Source: Crocinitomicaceae bacterium (GTDB taxonomy: Bacteria; Bacteroidota; Bacteroidia; Flavobacteriales_D; Crocinitomicaceae). From it: DNA of 62,306 bases. The stretch lies in contig JAHEMQ010000010.1 of NCBI GenBank assembly GCA_024643555.1, positions 1 to 62,306 of the forward strand, read 5' to 3'. The translations under genes were made by a program, and so were the position numbers. The number at the start of each line of letters is the position of its first letter. Position 1 is the stretch's first letter. The notes beneath the pieces were generated by a model that saw only the letters and a program-made list of their open reading frames with translations, was not told the DNA's origin and searched no databases. Positions 44,964 through 54,756 of the stretch are shown here, piece by piece.

Positions 44964-45989
44964 ATGAGTAAATTCGTTTTAGTAACAGGAGGAGCCGGAT
45001 ACATTGGTTCTCACACAGTGATTGCCTTAATAGCGAGAGGATATACACCTGTCATTGTGGATGATTTTAGAAACGCCAATGAAGTGGTGATGAAAGGCCT
45101 TTCTGAAATTTTGGGCTATGAACCCATTTTACATCGCGCAGATATTTGTGATCCGTCTGAAATGAAAGCGATTTTTCAAAGGTACAATTTCCATGGTGTG
45201 ATTCATTTTGCCGCCTATAAGGCAGTAGGAGAATCTGTACAAAGACCCTTGAAGTACTATCAAAATAATTTAGCTGGATTGGTAAATATCCTTTCACTGA
45301 TGGAGGAATTTAAGGTCTTGAATTTCGTCTTTTCTTCTTCTTGTACGGTTTACGGGGAACCAAAAGAAACCAAGGAAGTACATGAAGAAACGCCAAAAAG
45401 TTTACCGGAATCGCCTTATGGTTACACCAAATGGATTGGGGAACAAATCATCTCAGATTTCTTTCAGTCAGCTCCTGAATTTCACTTAATGAACCTGCGC
45501 TATTTCAATCCTGTAGGAGCACATCCAAGCGCTAAAATCGGAGAATTCCCTATTGGAAAACCGAATAATTTATTGCCTTTTGTCACGCAAACAGCCATTG
45601 GAAAGCAAGAATGTCTAACCGTATTTGGCGACGATTATCCAACGCGCGATGGTTCTTGTGTTCGAGACTACATTCATGTCATGGACCTTGCGGAAGCACA
45701 TGTACAAGCCATACAATTCTTGGAAAATCAAAACCAAGGATGCTTAGAAGCGGTTAATATCGGAACCGGAACCGGAACAACTGTACTAGAAGTCATTCGC
45801 GTTTTTGAACACGTAACGAATCAAACACTCCATTACCAAATTGGACCGAGAAGGGCAGGAGATGTAATCGAGATTTTCGCAAATGCAACAAAGGCAAATT
45901 CGCTGTTATCATGGAAGGCTTCACGTTCGATAGAAGATGCCGTTCGCGATGCGTGGAATTGGGAATTAGCCTTAAATAAACAGTCCTAA
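44964..45989 (+). CDS. galE: UDP-glucose 4-epimerase
   Basis: The 341-residue extended SDR enzyme has the NAD-binding motif GGAGYIGSHT (residues 8-17), SSSCTVYGEP and the catalytic YGYTK. The LRYFNPVGAHPS, CVRDYIHVMDLA and VNIGTGTGT segments are conserved in GalE. It interconverts UDP-glucose and UDP-galactose for polysaccharide synthesis. It leads a tight group with tatD (1-base gap) and an asparaginase gene. The promoter motif 4 bases upstream suggests a leaderless transcript. Confidence 0.94.
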   Translation: MSKFVLVTGGAGYIGSHTVIALIARGYTPVIVDDFRNANEVVMKGLSEILGYEPILHRADICDPSEMKAIFQRYNFHGVIHFAAYKAVGESVQRPLKYYQNNLAGLVNILSLMEEFKVLNFVFSSSCTVYGEPKETKEVHEETPKSLPESPYGYTKWIGEQIISDFFQSAPEFHLMNLRYFNPVGAHPSAKIGEFPIGKPNNLLPFVTQTAIGKQECLTVFGDDYPTRDGSCVRDYIHVMDLAEAHVQAIQFLENQNQGCLEAVNIGTGTGTTVLEVIRVFEHVTNQTLHYQIGPRRAGDVIEIFANATKANSLLSWKASRSIEDAVRDAWNWELALNKQS

Positions 45990-45990
45990 G

Positions 45991-46794
45991 ATGTCCTTTC
46001 TAATCGATACACATGCGCATTTGTATGCAGAAGAATTCACGGAGGATTTATCAGCGATGATGCAACGTGGCCAAGACGCCGGACTTCGCGCGATTTTATT
46101 GCCAAATATTGATGTGAGTTCCATTGAACCCATGGAGAAATTGGCAGCTAGCTATCCGCACTGCATTCAAATGATGGGACTTCATCCGACGTATGTCAAA
46201 GAAAATTGGGAGCAGGAATTGGCGCAAATTGAAACGAAGCTTTTTGCGAATCCGAATCAGTATTGTGCCATTGGAGAAATAGGCATGGACCTTTATTGGG
46301 ACAAAACCTTTTTGGAAGAACAGAAAATGGTTTTTCGTCGTCAATTGCAATGGGCAAAAGAACTAAAGCTACCGATTGCTATACATGTGCGAAAAGCTTT
46401 TGACGAGCTTTTTCAAATCATGGACGAAGAATGGACGCCATCACTTAAAGGCGTTTTTCATTGCTATACTGGTAGCGCAGAACAAGTGAAAAAAATCCTC
46501 ACCTATGAACACTTTTACTTTGGAATAGGGGGAGTCTTGACTTACAAAAATGCGGGATTACAAGAGGTCCTTCCTCACATTCCTTTGAATCGACTTGTAC
46601 TTGAAACGGATGCGCCGTATTTAAGCCCAGTCCCTTACCGTGGCAAACGAAACGAATCAAGTTTTGTCGCTGAGGTTGCGGGTAAAATAGTTGACATATT
46701 AGGGATTTCCATGGATGAGGTCAAACAAACAACGAGTTCAAATGCCATCGAATTATTTCAATTGCAAAAATTCCTAAATTTATCCCATGACTAA
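45991..46794 (+). CDS. tatD: TatD-family metal-dependent hydrolase (DNase)
   Basis: The 267-residue TIM-barrel protein has IDTHAHLY (metal ligands), AIGEIGMDLYWD, FHCYTGS and LETDAPYLSPVPYRGKRNE. All TatD metal-site motifs appear present. TatD enzymes are Mg-dependent 3'-5' exonucleases or, in some branches, tRNA deacylase-like. It begins one base after galE, and its end overlaps the asparaginase start by 8 bases. Confidence 0.93.
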   Translation: MSFLIDTHAHLYAEEFTEDLSAMMQRGQDAGLRAILLPNIDVSSIEPMEKLAASYPHCIQMMGLHPTYVKENWEQELAQIETKLFANPNQYCAIGEIGMDLYWDKTFLEEQKMVFRRQLQWAKELKLPIAIHVRKAFDELFQIMDEEWTPSLKGVFHCYTGSAEQVKKILTYEHFYFGIGGVLTYKNAGLQEVLPHIPLNRLVLETDAPYLSPVPYRGKRNESSFVAEVAGKIVDILGISMDEVKQTTSSNAIELFQLQKFLNLSHD

Positions 46795-47803
46795 CATTCT
46801 CCTCATTTACACCGGTGGTACCATTGGGATGATTAAAAATCCATTGACGGGAGAATTAGAGAGTTTTAATTTCAAGCACATTCACGACCATGTTCCCGAG
46901 TTGGGACGCTTGAATGTTCACATCGAAAGCATCAGTTTTGATCAACCCATCGATTCATCCGAAATGAACTTAGGGCATTGGAAAATCATGGCAGAAATGG
47001 TCAGCGATCACTATGAAAATTACGATGGATTTGTCATTTTACATGGTTCAGATACCATGGCCTTTTCTGCTTCGGCGTTGAGCTTCATGTTGCAAGGACT
47101 TAAAAAACCAGTCGTTTTTACGGGCTCGCAATTGCCCATCGGGACCATTCGTACAGACGGAAAAGAAAACTTAATAACAGCCATTGAAATTGCGGGAATG
47201 CAAGATGAACATGGAGTGGCCTTGCTACAAGAAGTGGCGGTTTATTTCGAGTATTCATTATATCGCGGGAACCGAAGCAGCAAAATATCGGCAAACCAAT
47301 TTGAGGCGTTTCAATCCCCAAATTATCCCGAATTAGCAAAGGCAGGTGTTCAGATTGAATGGCAGAAAGACCGTTTGTTCCGAAGTCCTTTGAATGCACT
47401 AAATGTATTTACGGCGTTTAGCGACGAATTGGCCTTAATTCGCTTATTTCCAGGCATTCATTTTGGAGTATATGAAACCATTTTTACCAATCCACAAGTC
47501 AAAGCAATCGTATTAGAGACATATGGCTCTGGCAATGCTCCTTCTGATGCGACCTTTCAAGCACTTGTTTCAAACTTCATTGCAAGAGGTGGAGTTGTCC
47601 TCAATATTACGCAATGTGGTTCAGGGGCAGTGCAACAAGGAGCGTATCAAACCAGTTCGTTTTTTGAGCGCGTAGGTGTGGTGAGTGGAAGAAATCTCAC
47701 TTCTGAGGCGGCCATTACCAAATTGATGTACTTGCTTGGTCAGCCTTCTACTTTGGACCTAAAACAAAAATTACAGGAATCCCTTGTCGGCGAAATGGAC
47801 TAA
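46787..47803 (+). CDS. ansA: L-asparaginase type I
   Basis: The 338-residue protein has the two asparaginase signatures YTGGTIGM (first catalytic threonine) and FVILHGSDTMAFSASAL (second threonine and aspartate). It lacks a signal peptide, fitting a cytoplasmic type I enzyme that hydrolyses asparagine to aspartate and ammonia. It overlaps tatD by 8 bases in another frame. The stop shares a CTAA with the convergent ftsE-like gene. Confidence 0.92.
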   Translation: MTNILLIYTGGTIGMIKNPLTGELESFNFKHIHDHVPELGRLNVHIESISFDQPIDSSEMNLGHWKIMAEMVSDHYENYDGFVILHGSDTMAFSASALSFMLQGLKKPVVFTGSQLPIGTIRTDGKENLITAIEIAGMQDEHGVALLQEVAVYFEYSLYRGNRSSKISANQFEAFQSPNYPELAKAGVQIEWQKDRLFRSPLNALNVFTAFSDELALIRLFPGIHFGVYETIFTNPQVKAIVLETYGSGNAPSDATFQALVSNFIARGGVVLNITQCGSGAVQQGAYQTSSFFERVGVVSGRNLTSEAAITKLMYLLGQPSTLDLKQKLQESLVGEMD

Positions 47804-48477
47804 GCTTTTTTCACTTCGATTAATTCACTTTCCTCCACTTTCACAATTCTTCCCGGGAATTTTTCCACCATGTTCATATCGTGCGTTGCCATTAATATCG
47901 CAGTGTTTTCTTCTTTTGCCACGGCAATTAAAAGCTGCATGATTTCCTCGGAAGTTTCTGGGTCTAGGTTCCCTGTTGGTTCATCGGCCAAAATCAGTGA
48001 AGGTTGATTTAATAAAGCGCGTGCAATGGAAACGCGTTGTTGTTCTCCACCAGACAAGGTATGAGGGAAGTTGTTTGCTTTTTGCTCAATGCCCACTAAT
48101 TGAAGACAACTTAAAGCTCTTTTCTGTATGAGCACTTTATCCTTCCAACCTGTGGCGCCTAGAACGAATTTTAAGTTTTCGATCACCGTACGATCGGGGA
48201 GTAATTGAAAATCTTGAAATACAATTCCAATTTTTCTTCGAAGAAAAGGAATCTCTTTTTTGGAAATACGCTTAAGGTTATATCCAGAGACATGTCCTTC
48301 CCCTTCTGTCAAAGGCAATTCACCATAAAGTGTTTTTAATAAACTACTTTTCCCACTTCCGGTTTTACCAATTAGGTAGGCAAATTCAGTTTCTTCTAAA
48401 TCAAACCAAACGTTCTTCAAGATCAACTTATCTTGTTGATAGATTTGGGCATTTGCGAGGGTTATTACTTTTGACAC
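47800..48477 (-). CDS. ftsE: FtsE-like ABC transporter ATP-binding protein
   Basis: The 225-residue ABC protein has Walker A IGKTGSGKSS, signature LSGGEQQR and Walker B LILADEPTGNLDPE, with a switch histidine in MATHDMNMV. The length, the short N-terminus and the LPDRTVIENLKF segment fit FtsE, which with FtsX controls peptidoglycan hydrolases at division. No ftsX-like gene adjoins it, so the assignment rests on sequence type alone, and other small ABC subunits (for example LolD-like) remain possible. The start codon is GTG. Confidence 0.75.
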   Translation of the reverse strand: MSKVITLANAQIYQQDKLILKNVWFDLEETEFAYLIGKTGSGKSSLLKTLYGELPLTEGEGHVSGYNLKRISKKEIPFLRRKIGIVFQDFQLLPDRTVIENLKFVLGATGWKDKVLIQKRALSCLQLVGIEQKANNFPHTLSGGEQQRVSIARALLNQPSLILADEPTGNLDPETSEEIMQLLIAVAKEENTAILMATHDMNMVEKFPGRIVKVEESELIEVKKA

Positions 48478-48616
48478 GGCATATACTTTAGAACAAAAGT
48501 GCTCATTTTGCTGTAACCATTTAAATCCTACTCCGATAATATCTTAACACTTTCAGGTTTAAAACTTTTAAAGGCCCTCTCTTTCTAGCACGTCCCCAAT
48601 TGTAATTTTACATTCT

Positions 48617-51600
48617 ATGAATCGTAACTTGCGCCATCTCGTCTTTGCATTCTTGCTACCCATTCATTTTTGGGCTCAAGAATCGGCAAAATATGCCGGT
48701 GAAAATGCTACCTATTTCCGAGCAGAAGAATTATATGAAAAAGCCCAATATAGTGCGGCAAAACAGGAATTCAGAAGCTTTATCAATGGAAGTATTTCAT
48801 CCAATAAAAATCAAAATGATCCGCTCTTAGTCAAAGCGTATTATTACGAGGGAATTTCTGCTCTCGAATTGTATAACAATGATGCCATTCCCTTGTTGGA
48901 TGCATTTAACAAGGCATATCCAGACAATTTATACAAGAACAAAATTGCCATAAAAGTCGGAAATTATCATTTTCAAAATGAGGATTATGAATCTGCACAA
49001 ATTGCTTATTCAAAAGTGCCGATTCGCGAAGTGGAGTCAGAAGAAAAGGAAGAAGTACTCTTTAAAATGGGGTATTCTGCCTTTCAAAATGGCGACTTGG
49101 AGTCATCTTACGACGCTTTTAGAGAAGTGAAAGATGGTTCCACGCAATATGCGAAACCAAGCCTGTACTTTTATTCCCACATTTCTTACACCAGAAATGC
49201 CTTGCAAGTGGCATTGGAAGGATTCCAAAAATTACGAACAGATTCCACGTTTTGTGGTGTTGTTCCCTATTACATTGCTCAAATTTTACACAAACAAGGT
49301 AAATTTCAAGAAGTCATCGATTTTGCACCAACAGTCTTGAGTTGCTCCATGGTCAACAATGAATCGGATATTCAACACATTATCGGTGATGCTTATTATC
49401 AATTAGGAAAATTCACAGAAGCGATTGGCTATTTGGAAAAATTTCATGCAAAATCAAAAGGAACACGCGATGATTTCTATGAGCTTGGCTTCGCATATTA
49501 TAAATCTAATCAATTCGAGAAAGCCATCAAGAACTTTGATAAAGTATCAAGACAAGATGATAGCCTTGGTCACATAGCCATGTATCAAATTGGTGATTGC
49601 TACTTGAAAGTGGACAAACTTTTACCCGCGAGAAGCGCCTTTGAACGTGCTTCTGAAATGACAAGTCTTTCAACAATTCAGGAAGATGCACTTTATCAAT
49701 TTGCCGTTATTTCTTTTAAAGTGGACATCAATCCGTACGATGAATCTGTCCGTGCATTTGAAAATTACTTGAGTCGTTATCCAAATACGAAGCGAAAATC
49801 AGATGTGTTTCAATATTTGGTGAATGTCTATACCAATACAAGTAACTACGCGAAGGCATTAGAAAGCTTGGATAAATTGCCTTCCATGGATGCTAAATTG
49901 AAACGCGTGTATCAAACGGTTGCATTTAATTATGGCGTAGAATTGTTCCAAAAAAATAATTTCACGGATGCAATGACGGCTTTTAAGGCGGTAGAAAAAT
50001 ACCCAATGGACCCTCAAATGGTTGCACTGGCCAGATATTGGGTGGCGGATATTCACTTCCGTCAAAAAGAATTGAAAGAGGCTATTTCGATGTACCGTGA
50101 ATTTATTTCTTCACCAGCCTCCAACTCTTTACCGGAAAAAATTGATGCGTATTACAACATTGGATATGCATACCTGGACCAAGAGGCATATGATCAATCC
50201 ATTGAATCGTTTAGAACTTATTTACAGTTTGCGCCAAAGGACAAAAACAAAGTTTTGGATGCAACATTCCGTGTTGCAGATTGCTACTATTTGACACGTC
50301 AAAACTTATTGGCTGTTCAGTTCTACAAGGATGCGTTGGCATTAAATTCAGGTTTAAATGATAAAGCCATGTATTATTTGGCAAAAGCCTACGGATTTAA
50401 TGATCAAGCTCAGGATAAAATCAAAACATTAAATGATTTATTGTCGAATTACAAAAAATCAAAATACCGAATGACCGCTTCATTCGAATTAGGTCGTACC
50501 TACATGACAGAGCGAGAATTCGATCAAGCATTGATGACATTTGAGAATTTTTTGAATGAATACCCGAATTCAACCTATGTTTTAGATGTTCGCTTAGACA
50601 TGGCAGATGCTTACTATAAAAAATGGGATTATGTAAAAGCTGAATCTGCTTATAAAAGCATCTTGGCAGAGTTTGCACAACAACGTGAAATATGTGAGAA
50701 AGTTGTGAAGTCTCTGATGGATGTATACAATGCACAAAAAAATCCAGAATTGGCTTCTAAAATTGCAGACCAGTACCCCTGTGCGAATGTCTCCAAAGAG
50801 GAAAAAGAGAACATGTTCTATTCTCCGGCATGGAACAGTTATTTAGATAGTAACTATGCGGAAGCAGCTCCAAAATTTGAAGTGTATTTAGCAAAATTCC
50901 CAACAGGAAGATTTGTTGATGAAACCTATTTCTATCTAGGCAATAGTTATTTGAAAATCAAAGACACGGTGAATGCCATGGGATATTTTGAGAAATTCCT
51001 AGAAACCCCAACGACAGCCTATTCAGAGTATGCAGCGGCCAAATTGGCGTTTTATTTTTACGGTAAAAAGGACTATGCCAAAGCGAATGGGTATTACAAA
51101 AAGTTAGACAATTTGGCGTCCAAACCAACAGCAACTTTCCAAGCGAAACTTGGCCAAATGCGCTGTTCCTTCTTAATAGAAGACTACATAAATGCGATCG
51201 TTAACGCGAAGTTTGTCCTTGAAAATGCAGCCATCACACCACAATTGAAAATAGAGGCGGAATATTCCATTGGTTTATCGAACTATCACTTAAAAGAATA
51301 CAATAGTGCTAAACCTTCTTTGGAATGGTTAGTGAAGAACACCACCACAGCAATGGGATCGGAAGCGAAGTATTTGTTGGCAGATATTTATTTTAAAAAC
51401 AAAGAATTGGCATTGGCTGAAACCGAAATAAAATCCTTGGTGAAAATGAAACCAAGCTACAATTATTGGGTGGCGAAAGGACTGATGTTGCAGACGAGAA
51501 TTCACATGTTAAACGATGATTTATTCCAAGCAGAACAAACACTTAAATCGGTGATCGACTTCTACCCGGATTCCAACGATGGAATTCAATCAGAAGCAAC

Positions 51601-51691
51601 GGACCTTTGGGATGAATTGATGCAGCTGAAAAATCCTCCTGCCACAGAAGAAAAGGAACCAGAAATGAAAATTGAAATCAATGAAAATTAA
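48617..51691 (+). CDS. Large TPR protein (periplasmic or membrane-associated)
   Basis: The 1024-residue protein has a signal peptide (about residues 1-19, ending HFWAQ). Many tetratricopeptide repeats run almost to the C-terminus, with recurring AxxYYxxxxYxxA patterns such as ADIHFRQKELKEAISMYREF and YYLAKAYGFNDQAQDK. Repeats resembling YbgF and outer-membrane assembly lipoproteins are common. The C-terminus is charged (PATEEKEPEMKIEI). It is followed 4 bases later by an outer-membrane barrel gene. A scaffold or periplasmic partner role is likely. I cannot match it to a named protein. Confidence 0.8.
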   Translation: MNRNLRHLVFAFLLPIHFWAQESAKYAGENATYFRAEELYEKAQYSAAKQEFRSFINGSISSNKNQNDPLLVKAYYYEGISALELYNNDAIPLLDAFNKAYPDNLYKNKIAIKVGNYHFQNEDYESAQIAYSKVPIREVESEEKEEVLFKMGYSAFQNGDLESSYDAFREVKDGSTQYAKPSLYFYSHISYTRNALQVALEGFQKLRTDSTFCGVVPYYIAQILHKQGKFQEVIDFAPTVLSCSMVNNESDIQHIIGDAYYQLGKFTEAIGYLEKFHAKSKGTRDDFYELGFAYYKSNQFEKAIKNFDKVSRQDDSLGHIAMYQIGDCYLKVDKLLPARSAFERASEMTSLSTIQEDALYQFAVISFKVDINPYDESVRAFENYLSRYPNTKRKSDVFQYLVNVYTNTSNYAKALESLDKLPSMDAKLKRVYQTVAFNYGVELFQKNNFTDAMTAFKAVEKYPMDPQMVALARYWVADIHFRQKELKEAISMYREFISSPASNSLPEKIDAYYNIGYAYLDQEAYDQSIESFRTYLQFAPKDKNKVLDATFRVADCYYLTRQNLLAVQFYKDALALNSGLNDKAMYYLAKAYGFNDQAQDKIKTLNDLLSNYKKSKYRMTASFELGRTYMTEREFDQALMTFENFLNEYPNSTYVLDVRLDMADAYYKKWDYVKAESAYKSILAEFAQQREICEKVVKSLMDVYNAQKNPELASKIADQYPCANVSKEEKENMFYSPAWNSYLDSNYAEAAPKFEVYLAKFPTGRFVDETYFYLGNSYLKIKDTVNAMGYFEKFLETPTTAYSEYAAAKLAFYFYGKKDYAKANGYYKKLDNLASKPTATFQAKLGQMRCSFLIEDYINAIVNAKFVLENAAITPQLKIEAEYSIGLSNYHLKEYNSAKPSLEWLVKNTTTAMGSEAKYLLADIYFKNKELALAETEIKSLVKMKPSYNYWVAKGLMLQTRIHMLNDDLFQAEQTLKSVIDFYPDSNDGIQSEATDLWDELMQLKNPPATEEKEPEMKIEINEN

Positions 51692-51695
51692 TCGT

Positions 51696-53414
51696 ATGAA
51701 ATTCGTATTCACTATATTGACGCTCCTTTTCGCCTCCGAGCTTTTGGCTCAGCGTGATGACGTCGTTTATGAAATGCGTGCACAACGATCGGTCGAACCG
51801 GCCTTTCGCATTTTGGCACATCCAAAAATCATCGACACGGTGAAAGCTGCTCAAGTAAAGGCGTATCCACTTTTGTTTTTCCAAGTCCCAACGAAAATTT
51901 CCTTGGATACCATTGAAGCTGCCAGTGTGGAAACAACAGAAAAATTAAAACAATTGTATCCTTTCTATGCGAAAGTAGGAGTTGGTTCAACCATTATGCC
52001 AATGGGAGAATTATATTATCATTCAACCCGATCTAGAGCGTATCAATATGGTGCAAATGTAAAGCACTTGAGCTCCTTTGGTGACATCAAAGACAGAAAC
52101 AAAGTCGTTTATGCTCCGGCACAATACGACCGCACAAGTGCAACAGTATTTGGGAAAATCAATGAACGAAACTATAATTTGTCGGGGGATTTTAACTATC
52201 AAAATAATGGATTTCATTATTATGGGATTCAAAACGACAGTATTTCGAAGGACTCCATCGCTCAACGTTTTCAATTATACAATGGTTCCGCTGAATACGT
52301 TGCGAATCGTGGCGATAGTGCTCGATTGAATGTTAAAATTAGAACAGACTATTCGAATTTTCAATCCAGAAAACCGTCCGATGTGTTGGCGGATTGGCGT
52401 GCCGTTGAAAACCATTTCAATATGAAATCACGCCTATGGTACAACAACAGAAATGAACGATTTTATGGCGACATCGGTATTCGATACAACGGCTATAAAT
52501 ACGGTATTTTAGACTCAGTAATGAGTGTTGGCGATACCGGAATTTCAAATCAAAACACAATCATTGATTTCAAACCAGGCGTTTGGACACAAATGTTGGA
52601 TAATCGTTTGAAAATTGAAATTGGTGTGGGAATCACAGCGGATTTACACACGGAAAAAAATGTGGTTTATCTGTATCCTCATGCAGAATTTAAATACTCG
52701 ATGTTCCATGATATCTTTATCCCATACTTGGGAATCCGAGGTGGATTAAAACAAAATACCTTTCAAAGTTTGTCCGCTCAAAATCCTTTTATCCGCACCA
52801 ATCAAACTTTGTTGAATGAACATAATCCGTTCGACATTTATGGAGGATTCAAAGGAACCTTGAGTAAACGCATGAGTTTTAACATTGGTGCTAGTTTCGC
52901 ACACATCGAAAACAAAGCCTTGTTTGTGACCGATACGTTTGGACTCTACCGCAATCAATTTCACGTGATTTACGATACCCTGAATTTGACTACCATTGAA
53001 GGCTCTTTGAGTTATCAAATGAATGAAAAATTGAAAATAGATGGAATTGCTCGCTTCTATTCCTACGAAATGTACCATCAAGCGCGCGCTTGGAATTTAC
53101 CGCAACTTCAATGTTTAGTCCGTGGTTCTTACAACCTCTACGATAAATTCTTGATCAATTTGGATGGTACTTTGGAAACTGGTAGAAATGCCTTGGTTTA
53201 CGCGACCGGAGATGGTGTAAAAGAAGAAAATGGCCAGTATTTTGTCAATCTTGGAACCATTGTTGACCTTAATTTAGGAGTGGAGTACCGATACAGCCCG
53301 CGTGTTTCAGCCTTTTTACAGTTGAATAATGTGGCAGCACAACGCTACAACCGTTGGTACAATTATCCTGTTCAACCATTCCAAGTAATGGGTGGAATTA
53401 CGGCCCGTTTCTAA
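51696..53414 (+). CDS. Outer-membrane beta-barrel protein, TonB-receptor-like without plug
   Basis: The 572-residue protein starts at ATG 51696, giving a clean signal peptide (MKFVFTILTLLFASELLAQ). ATG 51681 is also possible but overlaps the upstream stop. The mature part shows long amphipathic strands (RRSYHYQAGN-like alternation; for example LSGDFNYQNNGFHYYG) and ends with an aromatic residue (GGITARF), as outer-membrane barrels do. The usual plug domain of TonB-dependent receptors is not evident. It pairs with the large TPR gene, suggesting an envelope complex of unknown cargo. Confidence 0.75.
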   Translation: MKFVFTILTLLFASELLAQRDDVVYEMRAQRSVEPAFRILAHPKIIDTVKAAQVKAYPLLFFQVPTKISLDTIEAASVETTEKLKQLYPFYAKVGVGSTIMPMGELYYHSTRSRAYQYGANVKHLSSFGDIKDRNKVVYAPAQYDRTSATVFGKINERNYNLSGDFNYQNNGFHYYGIQNDSISKDSIAQRFQLYNGSAEYVANRGDSARLNVKIRTDYSNFQSRKPSDVLADWRAVENHFNMKSRLWYNNRNERFYGDIGIRYNGYKYGILDSVMSVGDTGISNQNTIIDFKPGVWTQMLDNRLKIEIGVGITADLHTEKNVVYLYPHAEFKYSMFHDIFIPYLGIRGGLKQNTFQSLSAQNPFIRTNQTLLNEHNPFDIYGGFKGTLSKRMSFNIGASFAHIENKALFVTDTFGLYRNQFHVIYDTLNLTTIEGSLSYQMNEKLKIDGIARFYSYEMYHQARAWNLPQLQCLVRGSYNLYDKFLINLDGTLETGRNALVYATGDGVKEENGQYFVNLGTIVDLNLGVEYRYSPRVSAFLQLNNVAAQRYNRWYNYPVQPFQVMGGITARF

Positions 53415-53417
53415 GTA

Positions 53418-54446
53418 ATGGAAACAGAAGCGATTGTCTTAACGAAAATTGGTTCAGCGGCTCAAGCCTTTGAGCGAAAAATAATCCACTTACCAGAAAT
53501 TGGCGTAGATGAAGTCTGCATCGAAAGTGAAGCTTTTGGACTAAATTATGCAGATGTCATGGCGCGACATGGACTCTATAAAGAAGCCCCAGCATTGCCC
53601 TGTGTTTTGGGTTATGAACTAGTAGGAAGGATTATAGCTGTTGGTGAAAAGGTATCCAAAGACTGGATTGGAAAGCGTGTTTTGGCTTTTTCCCGTTTTG
53701 GTGGCTATGCTCGAAAAGTGCACACCAAAGAAAATGCCATCGTTGCTATAAACGATATTCCAACTGAAATTGCAATGGCACTCTCTACCCAAGGGGTGAC
53801 TGCTTATTACATGTCTGAGGTCATTTCTCCCATACGAAAAAATCAACATGTTTTAATTCACGCAGCGGCAGGGGGAGTTGGTTCGTTATTGATTCAATTG
53901 GCCAAAAGAAAAGGTGCCGTGGTCTATGCAAAAATTGGCTCAGAAGACAAACGCGCATTCGTCAAAACACTAGGTGCGGACGTTGTATTGAATTACCGAA
54001 CCGCGAATTACGAAGAAGAATTGTCGAAGTCATTAGGAACAGCAAAATTGAGCGCTAGTTTTAATCCGGTTGCGGGTGATACCATCAAAAAGGACATGAA
54101 GTTATTGGGTCCGAACGGACGCTTATTTTTGTTCGGTGGATCACAAATGATGGGAGGAAAATTTGGTTTATTCTCCAAATTGAATTTTTTATTTAAAATG
54201 GGGATTGCCTTGCCCATTGGACTGATGATGCAATCTAAAAGCATCATCGGAGTGAACATGTTAAAGATAGCAGATGAATACCCGGATATCATTGCGGAGT
54301 GTATGAATGAAATGCTCGCATTGTTTGAGAAAGATGAAATCACCACTCATGTGGGAGGAATTTTTACCGTGGATCAAATGTGTGAAGCGCACGAATTTTT
54401 GGAAAGCGGAAAATCAATGGGGAAAATAACCGTTCGCTGGAACTAA
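53418..54446 (+). CDS. Zinc-independent MDR quinone oxidoreductase (VAT1-like)
   Basis: The 342-residue medium-chain dehydrogenase/reductase has the GroES-like start (NYADVMARHGLYKEAPALP) and the NADPH motif HAAAGGVGSLLIQLAKRKG. No zinc-ligand cysteines of alcohol dehydrogenases are apparent, so a quinone/enoyl reductase or VAT1-like role is likely. It starts 3 bases after the barrel gene, and its stop shares a CTAA with the convergent small gene. The substrate is unknown. Confidence 0.85.
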   Translation: METEAIVLTKIGSAAQAFERKIIHLPEIGVDEVCIESEAFGLNYADVMARHGLYKEAPALPCVLGYELVGRIIAVGEKVSKDWIGKRVLAFSRFGGYARKVHTKENAIVAINDIPTEIAMALSTQGVTAYYMSEVISPIRKNQHVLIHAAAGGVGSLLIQLAKRKGAVVYAKIGSEDKRAFVKTLGADVVLNYRTANYEEELSKSLGTAKLSASFNPVAGDTIKKDMKLLGPNGRLFLFGGSQMMGGKFGLFSKLNFLFKMGIALPIGLMMQSKSIIGVNMLKIADEYPDIIAECMNEMLALFEKDEITTHVGGIFTVDQMCEAHEFLESGKSMGKITVRWN

Positions 54447-54691
54447 GCCTTTTTTGAGTTAAAAAACGACTTTAAAAAGCCAATGATTTGCTTTCTAAAT
54501 AGAAACATCAACAGCAAATAAGGGATAATCATCAAGTACAGAATCCCACCGTTGATATTGTTTCCAAAAGAATCCTCATCCAATGAAGCGTTTTGTTCTG
54601 CCAGCATTTTACACTGTGAACACCCTTGTGCAAAAATGGATTGGGATGTAGAAATAAGCGCTATAAATAGCCCTAGAATTTTAACCTTCAT
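54443..54691 (-). CDS. Small membrane protein with CxxC motif, hypothetical
   Basis: The 82-residue protein starts at ATG 54691. An upstream TTG start would overlap the promoter motif. It has a signal peptide or first membrane segment (MKVKILGLFIALISTSQSIFA), then QGCSQCKMLAEQ with a CxxC pair. A second hydrophobic segment (about residues 49-67) and a basic C-terminus follow. The CxxC may bind metal or be redox-active. I recognise no family with confidence. Confidence 0.7.
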   Translation of the reverse strand: MKVKILGLFIALISTSQSIFAQGCSQCKMLAEQNASLDEDSFGNNINGGILYLMIIPYLLLMFLFRKQIIGFLKSFFNSKKA

Positions 54692-54709
54692 GTCTAAAAT
54701 ATTCGTTAA

Positions 54710-54717
54710 CAAAAGTA
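54710..54717 (-). promoter_or_regulatory. Putative -7 element TACTTTTG, minus strand
   Basis: TACTTTTG reads on the minus strand 18 bases upstream of the small CxxC gene start. It lies 28 bases from the identical octamer facing the opposite way at 54746-54753. Confidence 0.55.
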
Positions 54718-54745
54718 CGCAAGATTAATTCCAATTCAAAATACT

Positions 54746-54753
54746 TACTTTTG
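54746..54753 (+). promoter_or_regulatory. Putative -7 element TACTTTTG, plus strand
   Basis: TACTTTTG ends 3 bases before the ATG at 54757. It is identical in sequence to the divergent motif at 54717-54710. The position suggests a leaderless transcript of the TPR lipoprotein operon. Confidence 0.55.
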
Positions 54754-54756
54754 CTT

